Shown: positions 1 to 7,574 of the stretch, in pieces | Position numbering within the stretch: position 1 is the stretch's first letter | Layout: each line of letters begins with the position of its first letter | Assembly (NCBI GenBank): GCA_011525445.1 | Contig: WTGE01000128.1 | Coordinates: forward strand, 1 to 35,723 | From: Synechococcus sp. CO36386bin_37 | GTDB taxonomy: Bacteria; Cyanobacteriota; Cyanobacteriia; PCC-6307; Cyanobiaceae | Length of the DNA: 35,723 nucleotides | Direction of reading: 5' to 3' | Program-made: the position numbers and the translations under genes | Notes under the pieces: model-generated | Told to the model about the DNA's origin: nothing | Database searches by the model: none | Seen by the model: the letters and a program-made list of their open reading frames with translations, nothing else

Positions 1-146
1 TGGGCAAGAGCGCCCTCAAGCTGAATTCAGCGCTACCCAAGGTGAGCGTGGACCCGCAGACCTATGAGGTGTTCGCCGACGGTGAACTGCTCACCTGTGA
101 GCCAGCCGAAGTGCTGCCCCTCGCCCAGCGCTATCTGTTGCTTTGA
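1..146 (+). CDS. ureC: Urease alpha subunit, C-terminal end (partial)
   Basis: Only the last 47 codons are in the window; the gene begins upstream. The reading frame starting at base 3 ends in TGA at 144-146. Its tail ([19 protein letters not shown], then LAQRYLLL) matches the highly conserved C-terminus of UreC, the nickel-containing catalytic subunit that hydrolyses urea to ammonia and carbamate in the cytoplasm. The active-site residues lie outside the window. The gene converges on the DUF1028 gene. Urease next to a ureide-type operon suggests a local cluster for urea-like nitrogen sources. The identification is secure from the C-terminal motif even though the fragment is short. Confidence 0.93.
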   Translation, partial: GKSALKLNSALPKVSVDPQTYEVFADGELLTCEPAEVLPLAQRYLLL

Positions 147-181
147 TCCACGTTCAGAACTGATGTCCGCATGCTGGGCTC

Positions 182-202
182 CATGGACCAAGTGGTCCCA
201 TG
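182..202. terminator. Hairpin between convergent ureC and DUF1028 genes
   Basis: Bases 182-189 pair with 194-202, with one bulged C at 199 and an AAGT loop. The hairpin lies in the 143-nt space between two convergent stop codons, where a bidirectional terminator would be expected. There is no clear U-tract on either side, so the terminator role is an inference. I saw nothing else in this spacer. Confidence 0.35.
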
Positions 203-289
203 CCTACTTCAGCTGATGCCATTTCACTGGATAATCTCTCTGCCTGAGTTTCGACTTAGAGTGGCGATTTACCTCATACGCCAACGGGC

Positions 290-964
290 TCAAGCCACCA
301 GACGATTCAAAGTCTGAAGTTCAGAAAGTTCATCTCTCCACTGCTGAGCCCAAAGATCCTGGCTTCGTTCATAGATCTCAACCAACTCGTGCACTGCTTG
401 CTCCCGGAAATCAACCCGGAGATCCAACAAAGGGAATGCCGCTTCACCACTCACTTGCAGAGCTGCTGAAGTCGCCGATTGGGCACGGCGATCGCCACCA
501 ACCTCTTCACCAGCCATCAAGGCAATCATCAAACGCCGACCCAATTTCAGTGAGGGATCGCTACAAGCAAAAGCCTCCTCCATCGCATGAAGAACCTCAT
601 CACCACGCAAAAAATTACCGGCCACAGACAATCCAGGCCTTGTGTGATGACCTGACCAGTCGCCACAATCAGGGCCAGTCCAAGCCGCCGTGGCTCCAGA
701 TCCATCCATCAAATGAAACTGGCGCCGATCACGACTGGGATCGTCTGCGATCAGGCTGGCTAAAACCTGATTCGCATCTGCATTCTGCTCCAATCGTTCC
801 AGGCCACAGATCCCCAAATAGGGATTGGTATGAGCCTGGGTAGCAACAGCTCCAACACCTGCTCTGATATGGGGAACAGTAGACCCCACAGCAAGATGAC
901 AGGTGGCAACTGCAACACCAAATCGACCGTTCGCTGGATCGCGAGCAATGATCGAAAAGGTCAC
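290..964 (-). CDS. DUF1028 family protein, Ntn-hydrolase-like
   Basis: A 224-aa protein of the DUF1028 family, whose function is not firmly established and whose fold is thought to be Ntn-hydrolase-like. The N-terminus (TFSIIARDPANGRFGVAVAT) and the AGVGAVATQAHTNPYLG stretch are typical of the family. I chose GTG at 964-962 because the family motif starts right there and the GTGA overlaps the TGA of the amidohydrolase gene, a sign of translational coupling. The open frame continues 19 codons further upstream, but those codons lie inside the neighbouring gene and do not look like DUF1028. If the protein is an Ntn-type hydrolase it may work on the product or substrate of the coupled carbamoylase; this is an inference from context. 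It is the last gene of the minus-strand run. Confidence 0.85.
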   Translation of the reverse strand: MTFSIIARDPANGRFGVAVATCHLAVGSTVPHIRAGVGAVATQAHTNPYLGICGLERLEQNADANQVLASLIADDPSRDRRQFHLMDGSGATAAWTGPDCGDWSGHHTRPGLSVAGNFLRGDEVLHAMEEAFACSDPSLKLGRRLMIALMAGEEVGGDRRAQSATSAALQVSGEAAFPLLDLRVDFREQAVHELVEIYERSQDLWAQQWRDELSELQTLNRLVA

Positions 965-2241
965 AGCTGCCGATCCAGTTCCTGCAAAGTCCGCAAGAGA
1001 ACAGCGGTACCGGCCCAGCAATGCCTGGGACTGGTGTATTCAGCAGCGGAGTGACTCAACCCTCCTCGACTGGGAACAAAAATCATGCCCATTGGCCAGC
1101 GACGGCCCATCTCCTGGGCGTCGTGACTAGCCCGGCTGGGCAAGACGCAGGAAGTCACTTCGAGCTGACGGGCAGCTGAGGCGATGGTTCTCATGACATC
1201 AGGATCAGCCGGTGTCGGCTCCACCTCAAAAGCTGGATCCAGATGAATCTGACAACCACATTGTTCAGCGATGCACAACAAACGGGTCTCAAGATCTGAT
1301 ACCAAACGATCTAAGACGACCGGATCGAGATCACGAATATCAACGGTCAGTTCAACAGAACCTGGCACCACATTGGCTGCATTAGGCCAAACATCCAGAC
1401 GACCAACCGTTGCGACGGGATCACCAGGATGTTCGAGGGCTAATTCTTGAACAAGAAGAACAACATTGGAAGCTGCCACCATTGCATCCTGACGCCCTTG
1501 CATTGGCGTTGTTCCAGCGTGATTGGCCTGCCCTTCAATACGAATGACGAACCGTCGCTGGCCAACAACACCTTCAACAACGCCAATGACATCACCACGA
1601 CTTTCCAAGACACCACCCTGTTCGACATGCAGCTCAACAAACGCTGCAATCGCTTGATCGTGTCGAGCCGAAGAAGCCAGGGAAGGCCAGTGACCACCAA
1701 TTCTCTCCAGATTCGTCTCAATGGATTGGCCATTGCTGGTGCAATAGGCCTCAGGATCAGCGGACGCGAAGCCGGTCATGCCTTTACAACCCACCATGGT
1801 TGACTCTTCATCCGCAAAGGCAATCACCTCGAGAGGATGCCGCAAACTGTGACCGCTGTCTTTCAAACAGCGCACCACTTCAAGACCGGCCAATACGCCC
1901 AAGACACCATCAAACCGTCCACCAGTGGGGACTGTGTCGAGATGAGAGCCCGTAACCAATGCAGGCAAGCTCGAATCGAGTCCGGGGAGACGACCGATCA
2001 GATTCCCAGCCGAATCAACGCGTACCTGCATCCCGGAATCAGACATCCACTCTGCGAGCTTGTCCCGCCCTTCAACATCAGCCGTAGAAAACCCTCTACG
2101 ACAAACACTTCCATCAGACTGGAGGCCGATCCGGGACATCTCATCAAGAGAATCACTCAACCGCGAAGGGTTGGGCAACAGCTGCTGGTCATCGTCAGAG
2201 GTTGTCTGTCTTAAAGCGACGAGAGCAGGTGCAGACAACAA
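961..2241 (-). CDS. M20-family N-carbamoyl-L-amino acid hydrolase / allantoate amidohydrolase
   Basis: A 426-aa dimetal hydrolase of the hydantoinase/carbamoylase (Zn-dependent, M20) family. Members split ureido compounds such as N-carbamoyl amino acids, beta-ureidopropionate or allantoate, releasing ammonia and CO2. Visible metal-site motifs are GSHLDTVPTGGRFDG (His100, Asp111), FADEEST (Glu145/146), ELHVEQG (His205) and the C-terminal GGLSHSAAEYT. The NHAGTTPM motif near residue 240 belongs to the lid/dimer domain. The start is TTG at 2241, supported by a GAGGT ribosome site 7 nt upstream; the first ATG would remove 34 residues next to the family start. The gene follows asnB after 96 nt and overlaps the DUF1028 gene by GTGA. 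The exact substrate cannot be read from sequence; allantoate or an N-carbamoyl amino acid are both possible. Confidence 0.85.
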   Translation of the reverse strand: MLSAPALVALRQTTSDDDQQLLPNPSRLSDSLDEMSRIGLQSDGSVCRRGFSTADVEGRDKLAEWMSDSGMQVRVDSAGNLIGRLPGLDSSLPALVTGSHLDTVPTGGRFDGVLGVLAGLEVVRCLKDSGHSLRHPLEVIAFADEESTMVGCKGMTGFASADPEAYCTSNGQSIETNLERIGGHWPSLASSARHDQAIAAFVELHVEQGGVLESRGDVIGVVEGVVGQRRFVIRIEGQANHAGTTPMQGRQDAMVAASNVVLLVQELALEHPGDPVATVGRLDVWPNAANVVPGSVELTVDIRDLDPVVLDRLVSDLETRLLCIAEQCGCQIHLDPAFEVEPTPADPDVMRTIASAARQLEVTSCVLPSRASHDAQEMGRRWPMGMIFVPSRGGLSHSAAEYTSPRHCWAGTAVLLRTLQELDRQL

Positions 2242-2337
2242 TGTCGAGACCTCACATTCAAAATCAGTTCAATATTCACCTCGATCGAGATTTCGCCCTG
2301 TAGTGAGTGCGACTAATTTCGGTTCTTGAAACAGAAT

Positions 2338-4368
2338 TCAGACTGTCGTTGGCACTCTCCAACCGAGTTCATCAGCTGCTCGGCGGGCCTGTGCGGGCAC
2401 ATCAGTGGCCACAAACATCCGATGCAGCATTTGCACACCGAGCAGGTGATTGATCACGGCATCCATCTGAACCCGATCGGCATCCGTCGTGGAGGGATCT
2501 TCATGCCTTGCAAAGAGGGCCTGCACTCCTTCCCTGCTGAGCAAGCCTGCTTCATCGATGGCCTGATCACTGAGATAATCATTGGCCAACCCCTTCATTT
2601 GCTCCCACTTCTCAGGTTCTGTGTGCGCCGGGGGAGCCATAAACGCAAATTTTTCTCGGCGGTACAGCACATCCGGAAGCAACCCCACCATGGCTTCACG
2701 CAACACATACTTTTCAGTTTTGCCCTTGATGCGGAGTTCAGGAGGCACTTGCACTGCCACTTCTGCCAGGTGGTGATCCAGGAAAGCAGGTCTGGCTTCC
2801 ATGGAATTCGCCATGTCCACCCGATCTCCACCCCAGGTCAGGATCTGACCCTCGAGCATGGTTTTGATCCAGACATACTGGGCTTTATCAAGAGCGTGTC
2901 GACCCTCAAGCTGAGTGCCATCGATCTGATCAGCGATCGCTTTACCCGGGGAATAATCCTTTGTCGCATCGCGATGTTGCGGCGCCAACAGATCCGGAAC
3001 CAGGGGCGCACAAGCCAACCAAGGCTGCAAACAACTCGGCGTGAATCCCACAACGGCATCCAGATGCGGATCATCAATCTGATCAGCCGCGAGCATGGCT
3101 CCCTGCACAAGAAGATTGGACTGCTCAAGCAAAACGGCCCAGGCATCTCGCTCCTGTTGAGGAAGATCCTCCAGCCCGTGCAAGAACATATCGCGTCGAA
3201 ACGCTGGGTACCCGCCAAACAATTCGTCTGAACCCTCTCCCGTCATCACGACCTTGTAATTCACCGAATTGACGTGACGACTCATCAAATACTTCGCCAC
3301 CGCAAGGGTGTTGTAGATCGTGCGCTCAGCATGCCAAAGGGTTTTCTCCATATGGCCGTAAAGCTCAAAGCCGGAAAGGCGCATCACATCCTGTTGCGCA
3401 CCGGTGGCCGCAGCCATCTCACCAGCGATTGGTGATTCGTCGTAGCGAGCATCATCGAAACCAATGGTGAAAGCCTTGACCGGGCTTTGACTCACAGCCG
3501 CAGCCAAACCGAGGATCGAACAGCTATCAATCCCCCCCGAGAGGTAACAACCCACTGGCACATCGGCAACCATGCGCAACTCAACGGCCTCCAGAAGCGC
3601 TTGTCTGACTGCAGTGATGTGGTCTTCTTCAGTCTTTCCAGCCTCTCTGTCGTCCTTCCGAGGGAAGTCGATATCCCAATATTTCCACTCGGTCACTTCC
3701 AAACTGCCCTCTTTGGCATTTCGCTGAACCTTGAGCACATAACCAGGCTTGACCTGGTGAATCCCAGCGAAGGCAGTGCTGCCCGGAACCATGGTCTGCA
3801 TCAATTGATGAAACAACCCCTCCGATGTAAAGCGCCTTTCCACGGCAGGGTGAGCAAACAACACCTTCAGTTCTGAACCAAACACCAAGCCCTCAGAGGT
3901 CATCGCCCAGTACTGAGGCTTAATTCCAAAGCGATCTCGAACGAGATAAAGACAATCCTCTCCTCGATCAAAAATCGCAAATGCAAATTCCCCCCGCAGC
4001 AAGGGCAAGGTCTCGGCAAGACCTTGCTGTTGATAGAGGCGCAAAAGGATCTCGGAATCACTTTTGGTACTGAAGCGAACACCCTTTGCCGTGAGATCAG
4101 CCCGAATGCGCTGAAAGTCATAGAACTCACCGTTATGAGCCATCAGCACTCGGCCATCCTGCGTTTTGAACGGTTGGCGCGCCCGAGACTCGTTCAGATC
4201 AATAATTGAAAGGCGAGCATGGCAAAAGCCCACGCCTGCATCCTCGAAACTGGCGATGCCAAATCCATCAGGACCTCGATGAGCCTGAATCGCTGCCATG
4301 TTGACCAGTAACTGAGGGTCTACTACTTGTTCAGGGTTGGACCTGAAAATTCCTCCGATGCCGCACAT
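2338..4368 (-). CDS. asnB: Asparagine synthase (glutamine-hydrolysing) family amidotransferase
   Basis: A 676-aa class II amidotransferase. In the family, glutamine is hydrolysed in the N-terminal domain and the ammonia is channelled to an adenylated carboxylate, classically aspartate to asparagine. MCGIGGIF supplies the N-terminal nucleophile Cys2; Arg51, the NGE motif (79-81) and Asp104 in SDSE complete the glutaminase site. The synthetase domain has the PP-loop YLSGGIDSCS and GEGSDELFGGYPAF. It is longer than E. coli AsnB (554 aa) and closer in size to Bacillus-type enzymes. It starts 9 nt after the carbamoyltransferase stop, so the two are almost certainly co-transcribed. The core motifs are canonical, so asparagine synthesis is the default. 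A ureido or other acid as acceptor is possible given the neighbours, but is only an inference. Confidence 0.92.
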   Translation of the reverse strand: MCGIGGIFRSNPEQVVDPQLLVNMAAIQAHRGPDGFGIASFEDAGVGFCHARLSIIDLNESRARQPFKTQDGRVLMAHNGEFYDFQRIRADLTAKGVRFSTKSDSEILLRLYQQQGLAETLPLLRGEFAFAIFDRGEDCLYLVRDRFGIKPQYWAMTSEGLVFGSELKVLFAHPAVERRFTSEGLFHQLMQTMVPGSTAFAGIHQVKPGYVLKVQRNAKEGSLEVTEWKYWDIDFPRKDDREAGKTEEDHITAVRQALLEAVELRMVADVPVGCYLSGGIDSCSILGLAAAVSQSPVKAFTIGFDDARYDESPIAGEMAAATGAQQDVMRLSGFELYGHMEKTLWHAERTIYNTLAVAKYLMSRHVNSVNYKVVMTGEGSDELFGGYPAFRRDMFLHGLEDLPQQERDAWAVLLEQSNLLVQGAMLAADQIDDPHLDAVVGFTPSCLQPWLACAPLVPDLLAPQHRDATKDYSPGKAIADQIDGTQLEGRHALDKAQYVWIKTMLEGQILTWGGDRVDMANSMEARPAFLDHHLAEVAVQVPPELRIKGKTEKYVLREAMVGLLPDVLYRREKFAFMAPPAHTEPEKWEQMKGLANDYLSDQAIDEAGLLSREGVQALFARHEDPSTTDADRVQMDAVINHLLGVQMLHRMFVATDVPAQARRAADELGWRVPTTV

Positions 4369-4377
4369 AGATTCGAC

Positions 4378-5496
4378 TCAGACCACATCCATCACTCGCT
4401 CAGCGCGATCCACCACGCAGGTGAGTAACGCCATCCGCAAAAACACAGCTCCACGGGCTTGACTGAAGTACCAGTTGCGCGGTGTGTCATCAAGACAAGT
4501 GCTCAATTCAGCACCGCGGGCCAGAGGATGTAAAACAATGGCATCTACCTTATAAGGCAAGTCACGGGTGAGACGAAAACTGCTCCCATGCACTTCATAG
4601 CTTTCACCCACCCAGGCAATCGCATTGATATAAATCACATCCAGTTGCGGCAACTCATCCATGAGATGAGTGCTGTTTCTGATTTTCAGGCCTGAAGCAA
4701 TCAATTCCTCCAACTGTCCAGAATCAAACAAATCCGCCCCTAGCTCAGATTCAGGTGCATGAATAATCACCACTTCTTCAACAATAGAAGGAAATTTAGC
4801 AAGAATTCTGAGCAAAGACCGAACTGTGCGCATCCGTGATGGAATCCCAATGATTCCAATGCGAATCCGATCTTCTGATTTCAAATCAACAGACGCCAAT
4901 GCCGGGCGCCATTTAAAAATCGTGTAAAGGTCTGCCATCGCCTGGGTGGGATGCTCATCGATGCCGTTTCCTGCATTAATGATCGGAATGCGGAGAGCGG
5001 ATGTCATGGCATAGACAGCCTCAGAGTTTCCATCCCTCAACACAACACAGTCGCCATAATTGTTAAACATGTGAGCTACATCCTCGAGCGATTCACCCTT
5101 CGCAATCCCCGTTGTACTGCGATCAGTGATATTGATCGAATCTCCTCCTAATCGGTGCCAGGCACTATCGAAAGACAAGCGTGTGCGCGTACTGGGCTCA
5201 TAGAACGCGTTGATCAAGATCTTTCCAGTGAGAGGCGTGTTGTGACGGATGTAGCGATCCGGATTGCTCTCAAATTTGGCCGCCAATCGAAACAACTGAA
5301 GCAACGTTTCTGGCTGGAATGCCTGAATTGAAACAACATGCTGATTAATTAAATCCAGCAATGGCTCAACATCCTCTGTGATCGCCCCAAGCAACTCTTG
5401 AGGCTGACTCATGCCGTACACATCAGGACCGAGAGGCTTGAAGCGAATCGGCATCTGGGAGAGTTCAGCAGGAATAGCAGAAGTGGCAGGCGCCAT
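4378..5496 (-). CDS. Divergent aspartate/ornithine carbamoyltransferase family protein
   Basis: A 372-aa transcarbamylase-fold protein with about 50 extra N-terminal residues compared with E. coli PyrB. The carbamoyl-phosphate residues are present: FYEPSTRTRLSF (Ser102-Thr105), Lys133 in IAKGES, Arg154 in VVLRDG, HPTQ at 182-185, and the RTV-type motif at 223-225. The second-substrate region differs. The E. coli ATCase YMTRVQKER loop that binds aspartate is YINAIAWVGE here (289-298), and HPLPR is HPLARG (323-328). Transfer of a carbamoyl group from carbamoyl phosphate to an amine, or the reverse phosphorolysis, is likely, but aspartate is doubtful as the acceptor. Context (AsnB, carbamoylase, symporter, urease) resembles ureide metabolism rather than pyrimidine synthesis. 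Annotation pipelines would probably call it pyrB. Confidence 0.8.
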   Translation of the reverse strand: MAPATSAIPAELSQMPIRFKPLGPDVYGMSQPQELLGAITEDVEPLLDLINQHVVSIQAFQPETLLQLFRLAAKFESNPDRYIRHNTPLTGKILINAFYEPSTRTRLSFDSAWHRLGGDSINITDRSTTGIAKGESLEDVAHMFNNYGDCVVLRDGNSEAVYAMTSALRIPIINAGNGIDEHPTQAMADLYTIFKWRPALASVDLKSEDRIRIGIIGIPSRMRTVRSLLRILAKFPSIVEEVVIIHAPESELGADLFDSGQLEELIASGLKIRNSTHLMDELPQLDVIYINAIAWVGESYEVHGSSFRLTRDLPYKVDAIVLHPLARGAELSTCLDDTPRNWYFSQARGAVFLRMALLTCVVDRAERVMDVV

Positions 5497-5672
5497 AGAA
5501 AAGGCACATCAACATCCCGTCGATCAGACCGAATGCAACGCGAGCGAGATGTCTTCATCCATCGATAACCAGAGATGACCTGCATGTGCCACATCTCACC
5601 AAGTTCTTAACCTCAGGGAAAGAAAGTTCGCATCTCTTCGAACGAGAAAATTTTGCGCGTTGCCGAGCCCGC
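5497..5672. other. Intergenic gap inside the minus-strand operon
   Basis: This 176-nt stretch between the 47-aa peptide gene and the carbamoyltransferase gene shows no convincing ORF and no good GTA-N8-TAC box. It may hold a promoter for the carbamoyltransferase-asnB pair, but I cannot point to clear -10 and -35 elements. Confidence 0.3.
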
Positions 5673-5816
5673 TCACCAGACCTTTCCGCTGCGCCATTCG
5701 ATCCACCAAATCACCAAAAGCATCAGTACAGCAAGCACCAACGCGAACTGACTGCCCCACACCACCCATGAAAACCACCCCTGATCAACGAGCAGTGCGC
5801 CGAATGAAACCGTCAT
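5673..5816 (-). CDS. 47-aa single-helix membrane peptide, symporter partner candidate
   Basis: A 47-aa ORF beginning MTVSFGALLVDQGWFSW, with one hydrophobic helix at about residues 15-38 and a basic tail WRSGKVW. The ATG at 5816-5814 comes two bases after the symporter TGA. A strong AAGGAGG ribosome site, 10 nt from the ATG, is embedded in the last codons of the symporter gene. This arrangement argues for real, coupled translation. Several SSS transporters carry small membrane partners (for example the short YhdT and YjcH-type proteins), but this peptide is shorter and I do not recognise its family. It could stabilise or regulate the transporter. A longer in-frame reading would start inside the symporter gene and lacks this ribosome site. 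Confidence 0.6.
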   Translation of the reverse strand: MTVSFGALLVDQGWFSWVVWGSQFALVLAVLMLLVIWWIEWRSGKVW

Positions 5817-5818
5817 CC

Positions 5819-7243
5819 TCAGGGAGCCTCCTTGAGCGTTGACCACCGGAACTGTTCCGGCCACCACGTGCTACCGACGACCATCACAAGGGCAGATACA
5901 GCTGCAGAAAACACAGCGGCGCAATAGGGAGCGATCCACACATAGGCCGTGAGGCCGACGACACTCCCAGACAGCATGGCCACGATCGCTGCCTGTCGAT
6001 TCGCAGAGGGCCAGTACAGTCCACAGGCAACGGGCCAGACAGTAGAAGCGACGAGGGCTCCAGTGAAAAACAACACGGAAGCCAAGGAATCCAAACGGGG
6101 CCAAGAGAGAACCACGGTCGTGATCGCCAACCCAACAATGGTGATGCGAGCTGCACCCTTGAGCTGAGCATCGGTGGCCTTCGGTCTGAGCAACCGGTAG
6201 TAAATGTCTTCCGCAATCAGATCGGAGGTTGATGCCAGAAGCGAGTCCAGCGTTGATGTCAGCGAAGCAAAAACAACCACAAACACCAAGGCAGCACCAC
6301 CGGCTCCAAGCAGATCTGCTGCCATGACTGGAAACACCATATTGACCTGAGGCAGATCCAATCCCCGTGCCAGGGCAACAAGACCGATGGACCCTGTCAC
6401 CACAGGCACGCTCATCCAAGCCAGCCCACCCAAAACGAAAGAAAGCAGCACTACTGAACGACGGCTGGCAAACACACGTGACCACCAGATGTTGTTGTGA
6501 AACACCTCACCCATGGAAAACAGGGCGGAATTCCAGGCAATCAGAAGTCCCGCCGGCAGCAGCAGGTCCAACCGACCAGGGTGGACAGCAAGCAAACGTT
6601 CATGCACTTCGGAAACGGGGAATTGGCGAAAGGCGAGGGCAGCCACAATCGCCAGAAGCACCATGATCAGCAACGACTGAATGAAGTCGGTGCCGATCAC
6701 AGCCCTCATTCCTCCATACAGGGTGTAGAGCGTCGCAACACCCAGCACCACCACCATGCCCACGTGGTAGTCGAAACCTGAGAGCGCCTGCAAAAGGATC
6801 CCAGCTCCCATCGCCTGAGTCATCAGAAAACCAAGGGTGTAGATGGCTGTGATCACCATGAACACACACCATGCAACGCGGCCGTAGCGCAGGCGGAAAA
6901 AATCACCGCTGGTGCGTCCGTTGGGCATCAGCTGCTTGATCCGAATGGCCAGCGGAGCAAACAAGATCAACCCCAACCCAGCCAGGGCATAGCTGAACAT
7001 TCCCCACAGACCGGTTCGATAGCCGAATTCAGGTGCGAGCAGTGTCGTGTTGCCCGTTACCCAGGAGGCCATCAAGGTCGCAGTGCTGAGGGCCAGGCCG
7101 ATGTTGCGACCAGCCAACATGAATTCATCAGCATCACCTCTTCCACGGCGGCCCCAGGCCACCCCCAATGCAATCCATAGAACTGAAAACAGAACAACGA
7201 GAGCCCAGGCAATGCCAGGAGAAAGAAAGGGTTCAGCGCTCAT
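5819..7243 (-). CDS. SSS-family sodium:solute symporter, DUR3/urea-transporter-like
   Basis: A 474-aa inner-membrane protein with about 13 predicted hydrophobic helices, belonging to the sodium:solute symporter family. The N-terminal GRGDADEFMLAGRNIG and the core SLTSTLDSLLASTSDL are family hallmarks. The region FHNNIWWSRVFASRR followed by GGLAWMSVPVVTGSIGL closely resembles the 'xxYWQRAIA..GGLAWFSIP' segment I know from DUR3-type urea/polyamine symporters. That points to urea or a ureide, rather than proline or pantothenate, as cargo. Location beside urease and a carbamoylase fits this. The gene is first in the minus-strand run and ends where the small membrane peptide begins. The specificity call is an inference; the SSS assignment is firm. 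Confidence 0.82.
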   Translation of the reverse strand: MSAEPFLSPGIAWALVVLFSVLWIALGVAWGRRGRGDADEFMLAGRNIGLALSTATLMASWVTGNTTLLAPEFGYRTGLWGMFSYALAGLGLILFAPLAIRIKQLMPNGRTSGDFFRLRYGRVAWCVFMVITAIYTLGFLMTQAMGAGILLQALSGFDYHVGMVVVLGVATLYTLYGGMRAVIGTDFIQSLLIMVLLAIVAALAFRQFPVSEVHERLLAVHPGRLDLLLPAGLLIAWNSALFSMGEVFHNNIWWSRVFASRRSVVLLSFVLGGLAWMSVPVVTGSIGLVALARGLDLPQVNMVFPVMAADLLGAGGAALVFVVVFASLTSTLDSLLASTSDLIAEDIYYRLLRPKATDAQLKGAARITIVGLAITTVVLSWPRLDSLASVLFFTGALVASTVWPVACGLYWPSANRQAAIVAMLSGSVVGLTAYVWIAPYCAAVFSAAVSALVMVVGSTWWPEQFRWSTLKEAP

Positions 7244-7574
7244 CGAACGGCTCCCGTCGTGAGCAAGTCAGGTGACCTTGCACAATCATTCCAACTGTGG
7301 AAGCTGTCACCACAGCCCCAAGCAAAAAAATCAGGCGTGACCAAACAACCTCATCCACGTCGTCTTCCTCGTTCAGATAGGGCAAGCAACAAAAACAGGC
7401 ATCAACAGACCCTCAGCAGTTTCAAGCATCATCAGGCCAGTCCCATTCCGTAATCAATACAACCAAAAGCAGGAGCCCAGACTTGCCTTGATGGAACGAT
7501 CAAAGAATTAGTAACAAACAACACCTGTTCCAAAGTCACACAGGTTTTTGGATAGCCACACAATTGGTCAGTTC
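7244..7574. other. Divergent intergenic region, symporter / ATP-grasp
   Basis: This 331-nt stretch separates the divergent symporter and ATP-grasp genes and must hold both promoters. It is rich in CAA and AAC triplets. A 64-codon open frame at 7259-7453 has no homology that I recognise and an unconvincing composition. No perfect NtcA box, inverted repeat or RNA gene was seen. Confidence 0.4.

Noticed and set aside
487..496. HIP1-type GGCGATCGCC (also 2933-2940 as the core, and 9194-9203)
   Set aside because: Only three copies in the window, all inside genes; this is not the dense HIP1 pattern of freshwater cyanobacteria.
436..843. 135-codon plus-strand open frame opposite the DUF1028 gene
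   Set aside because: It lies entirely antisense to a gene with clear family motifs, and its composition looks like a shadow.
2326..3231. 301-codon plus-strand open frame opposite asnB
   Set aside because: It is long, but it is antisense to conserved AsnB sequence and shows no domain I recognise.
5871..6485. 204-codon minus-strand frame inside the symporter gene
   Set aside because: It is a different frame of a well-supported membrane protein gene; Cys/Trp/Ser-rich shadow.
7259..7453. 64-codon frame in the symporter/ATP-grasp spacer
   Set aside because: Low-complexity Gln/Ser/Lys-rich, no ribosome site, and it fills a divergent promoter region.
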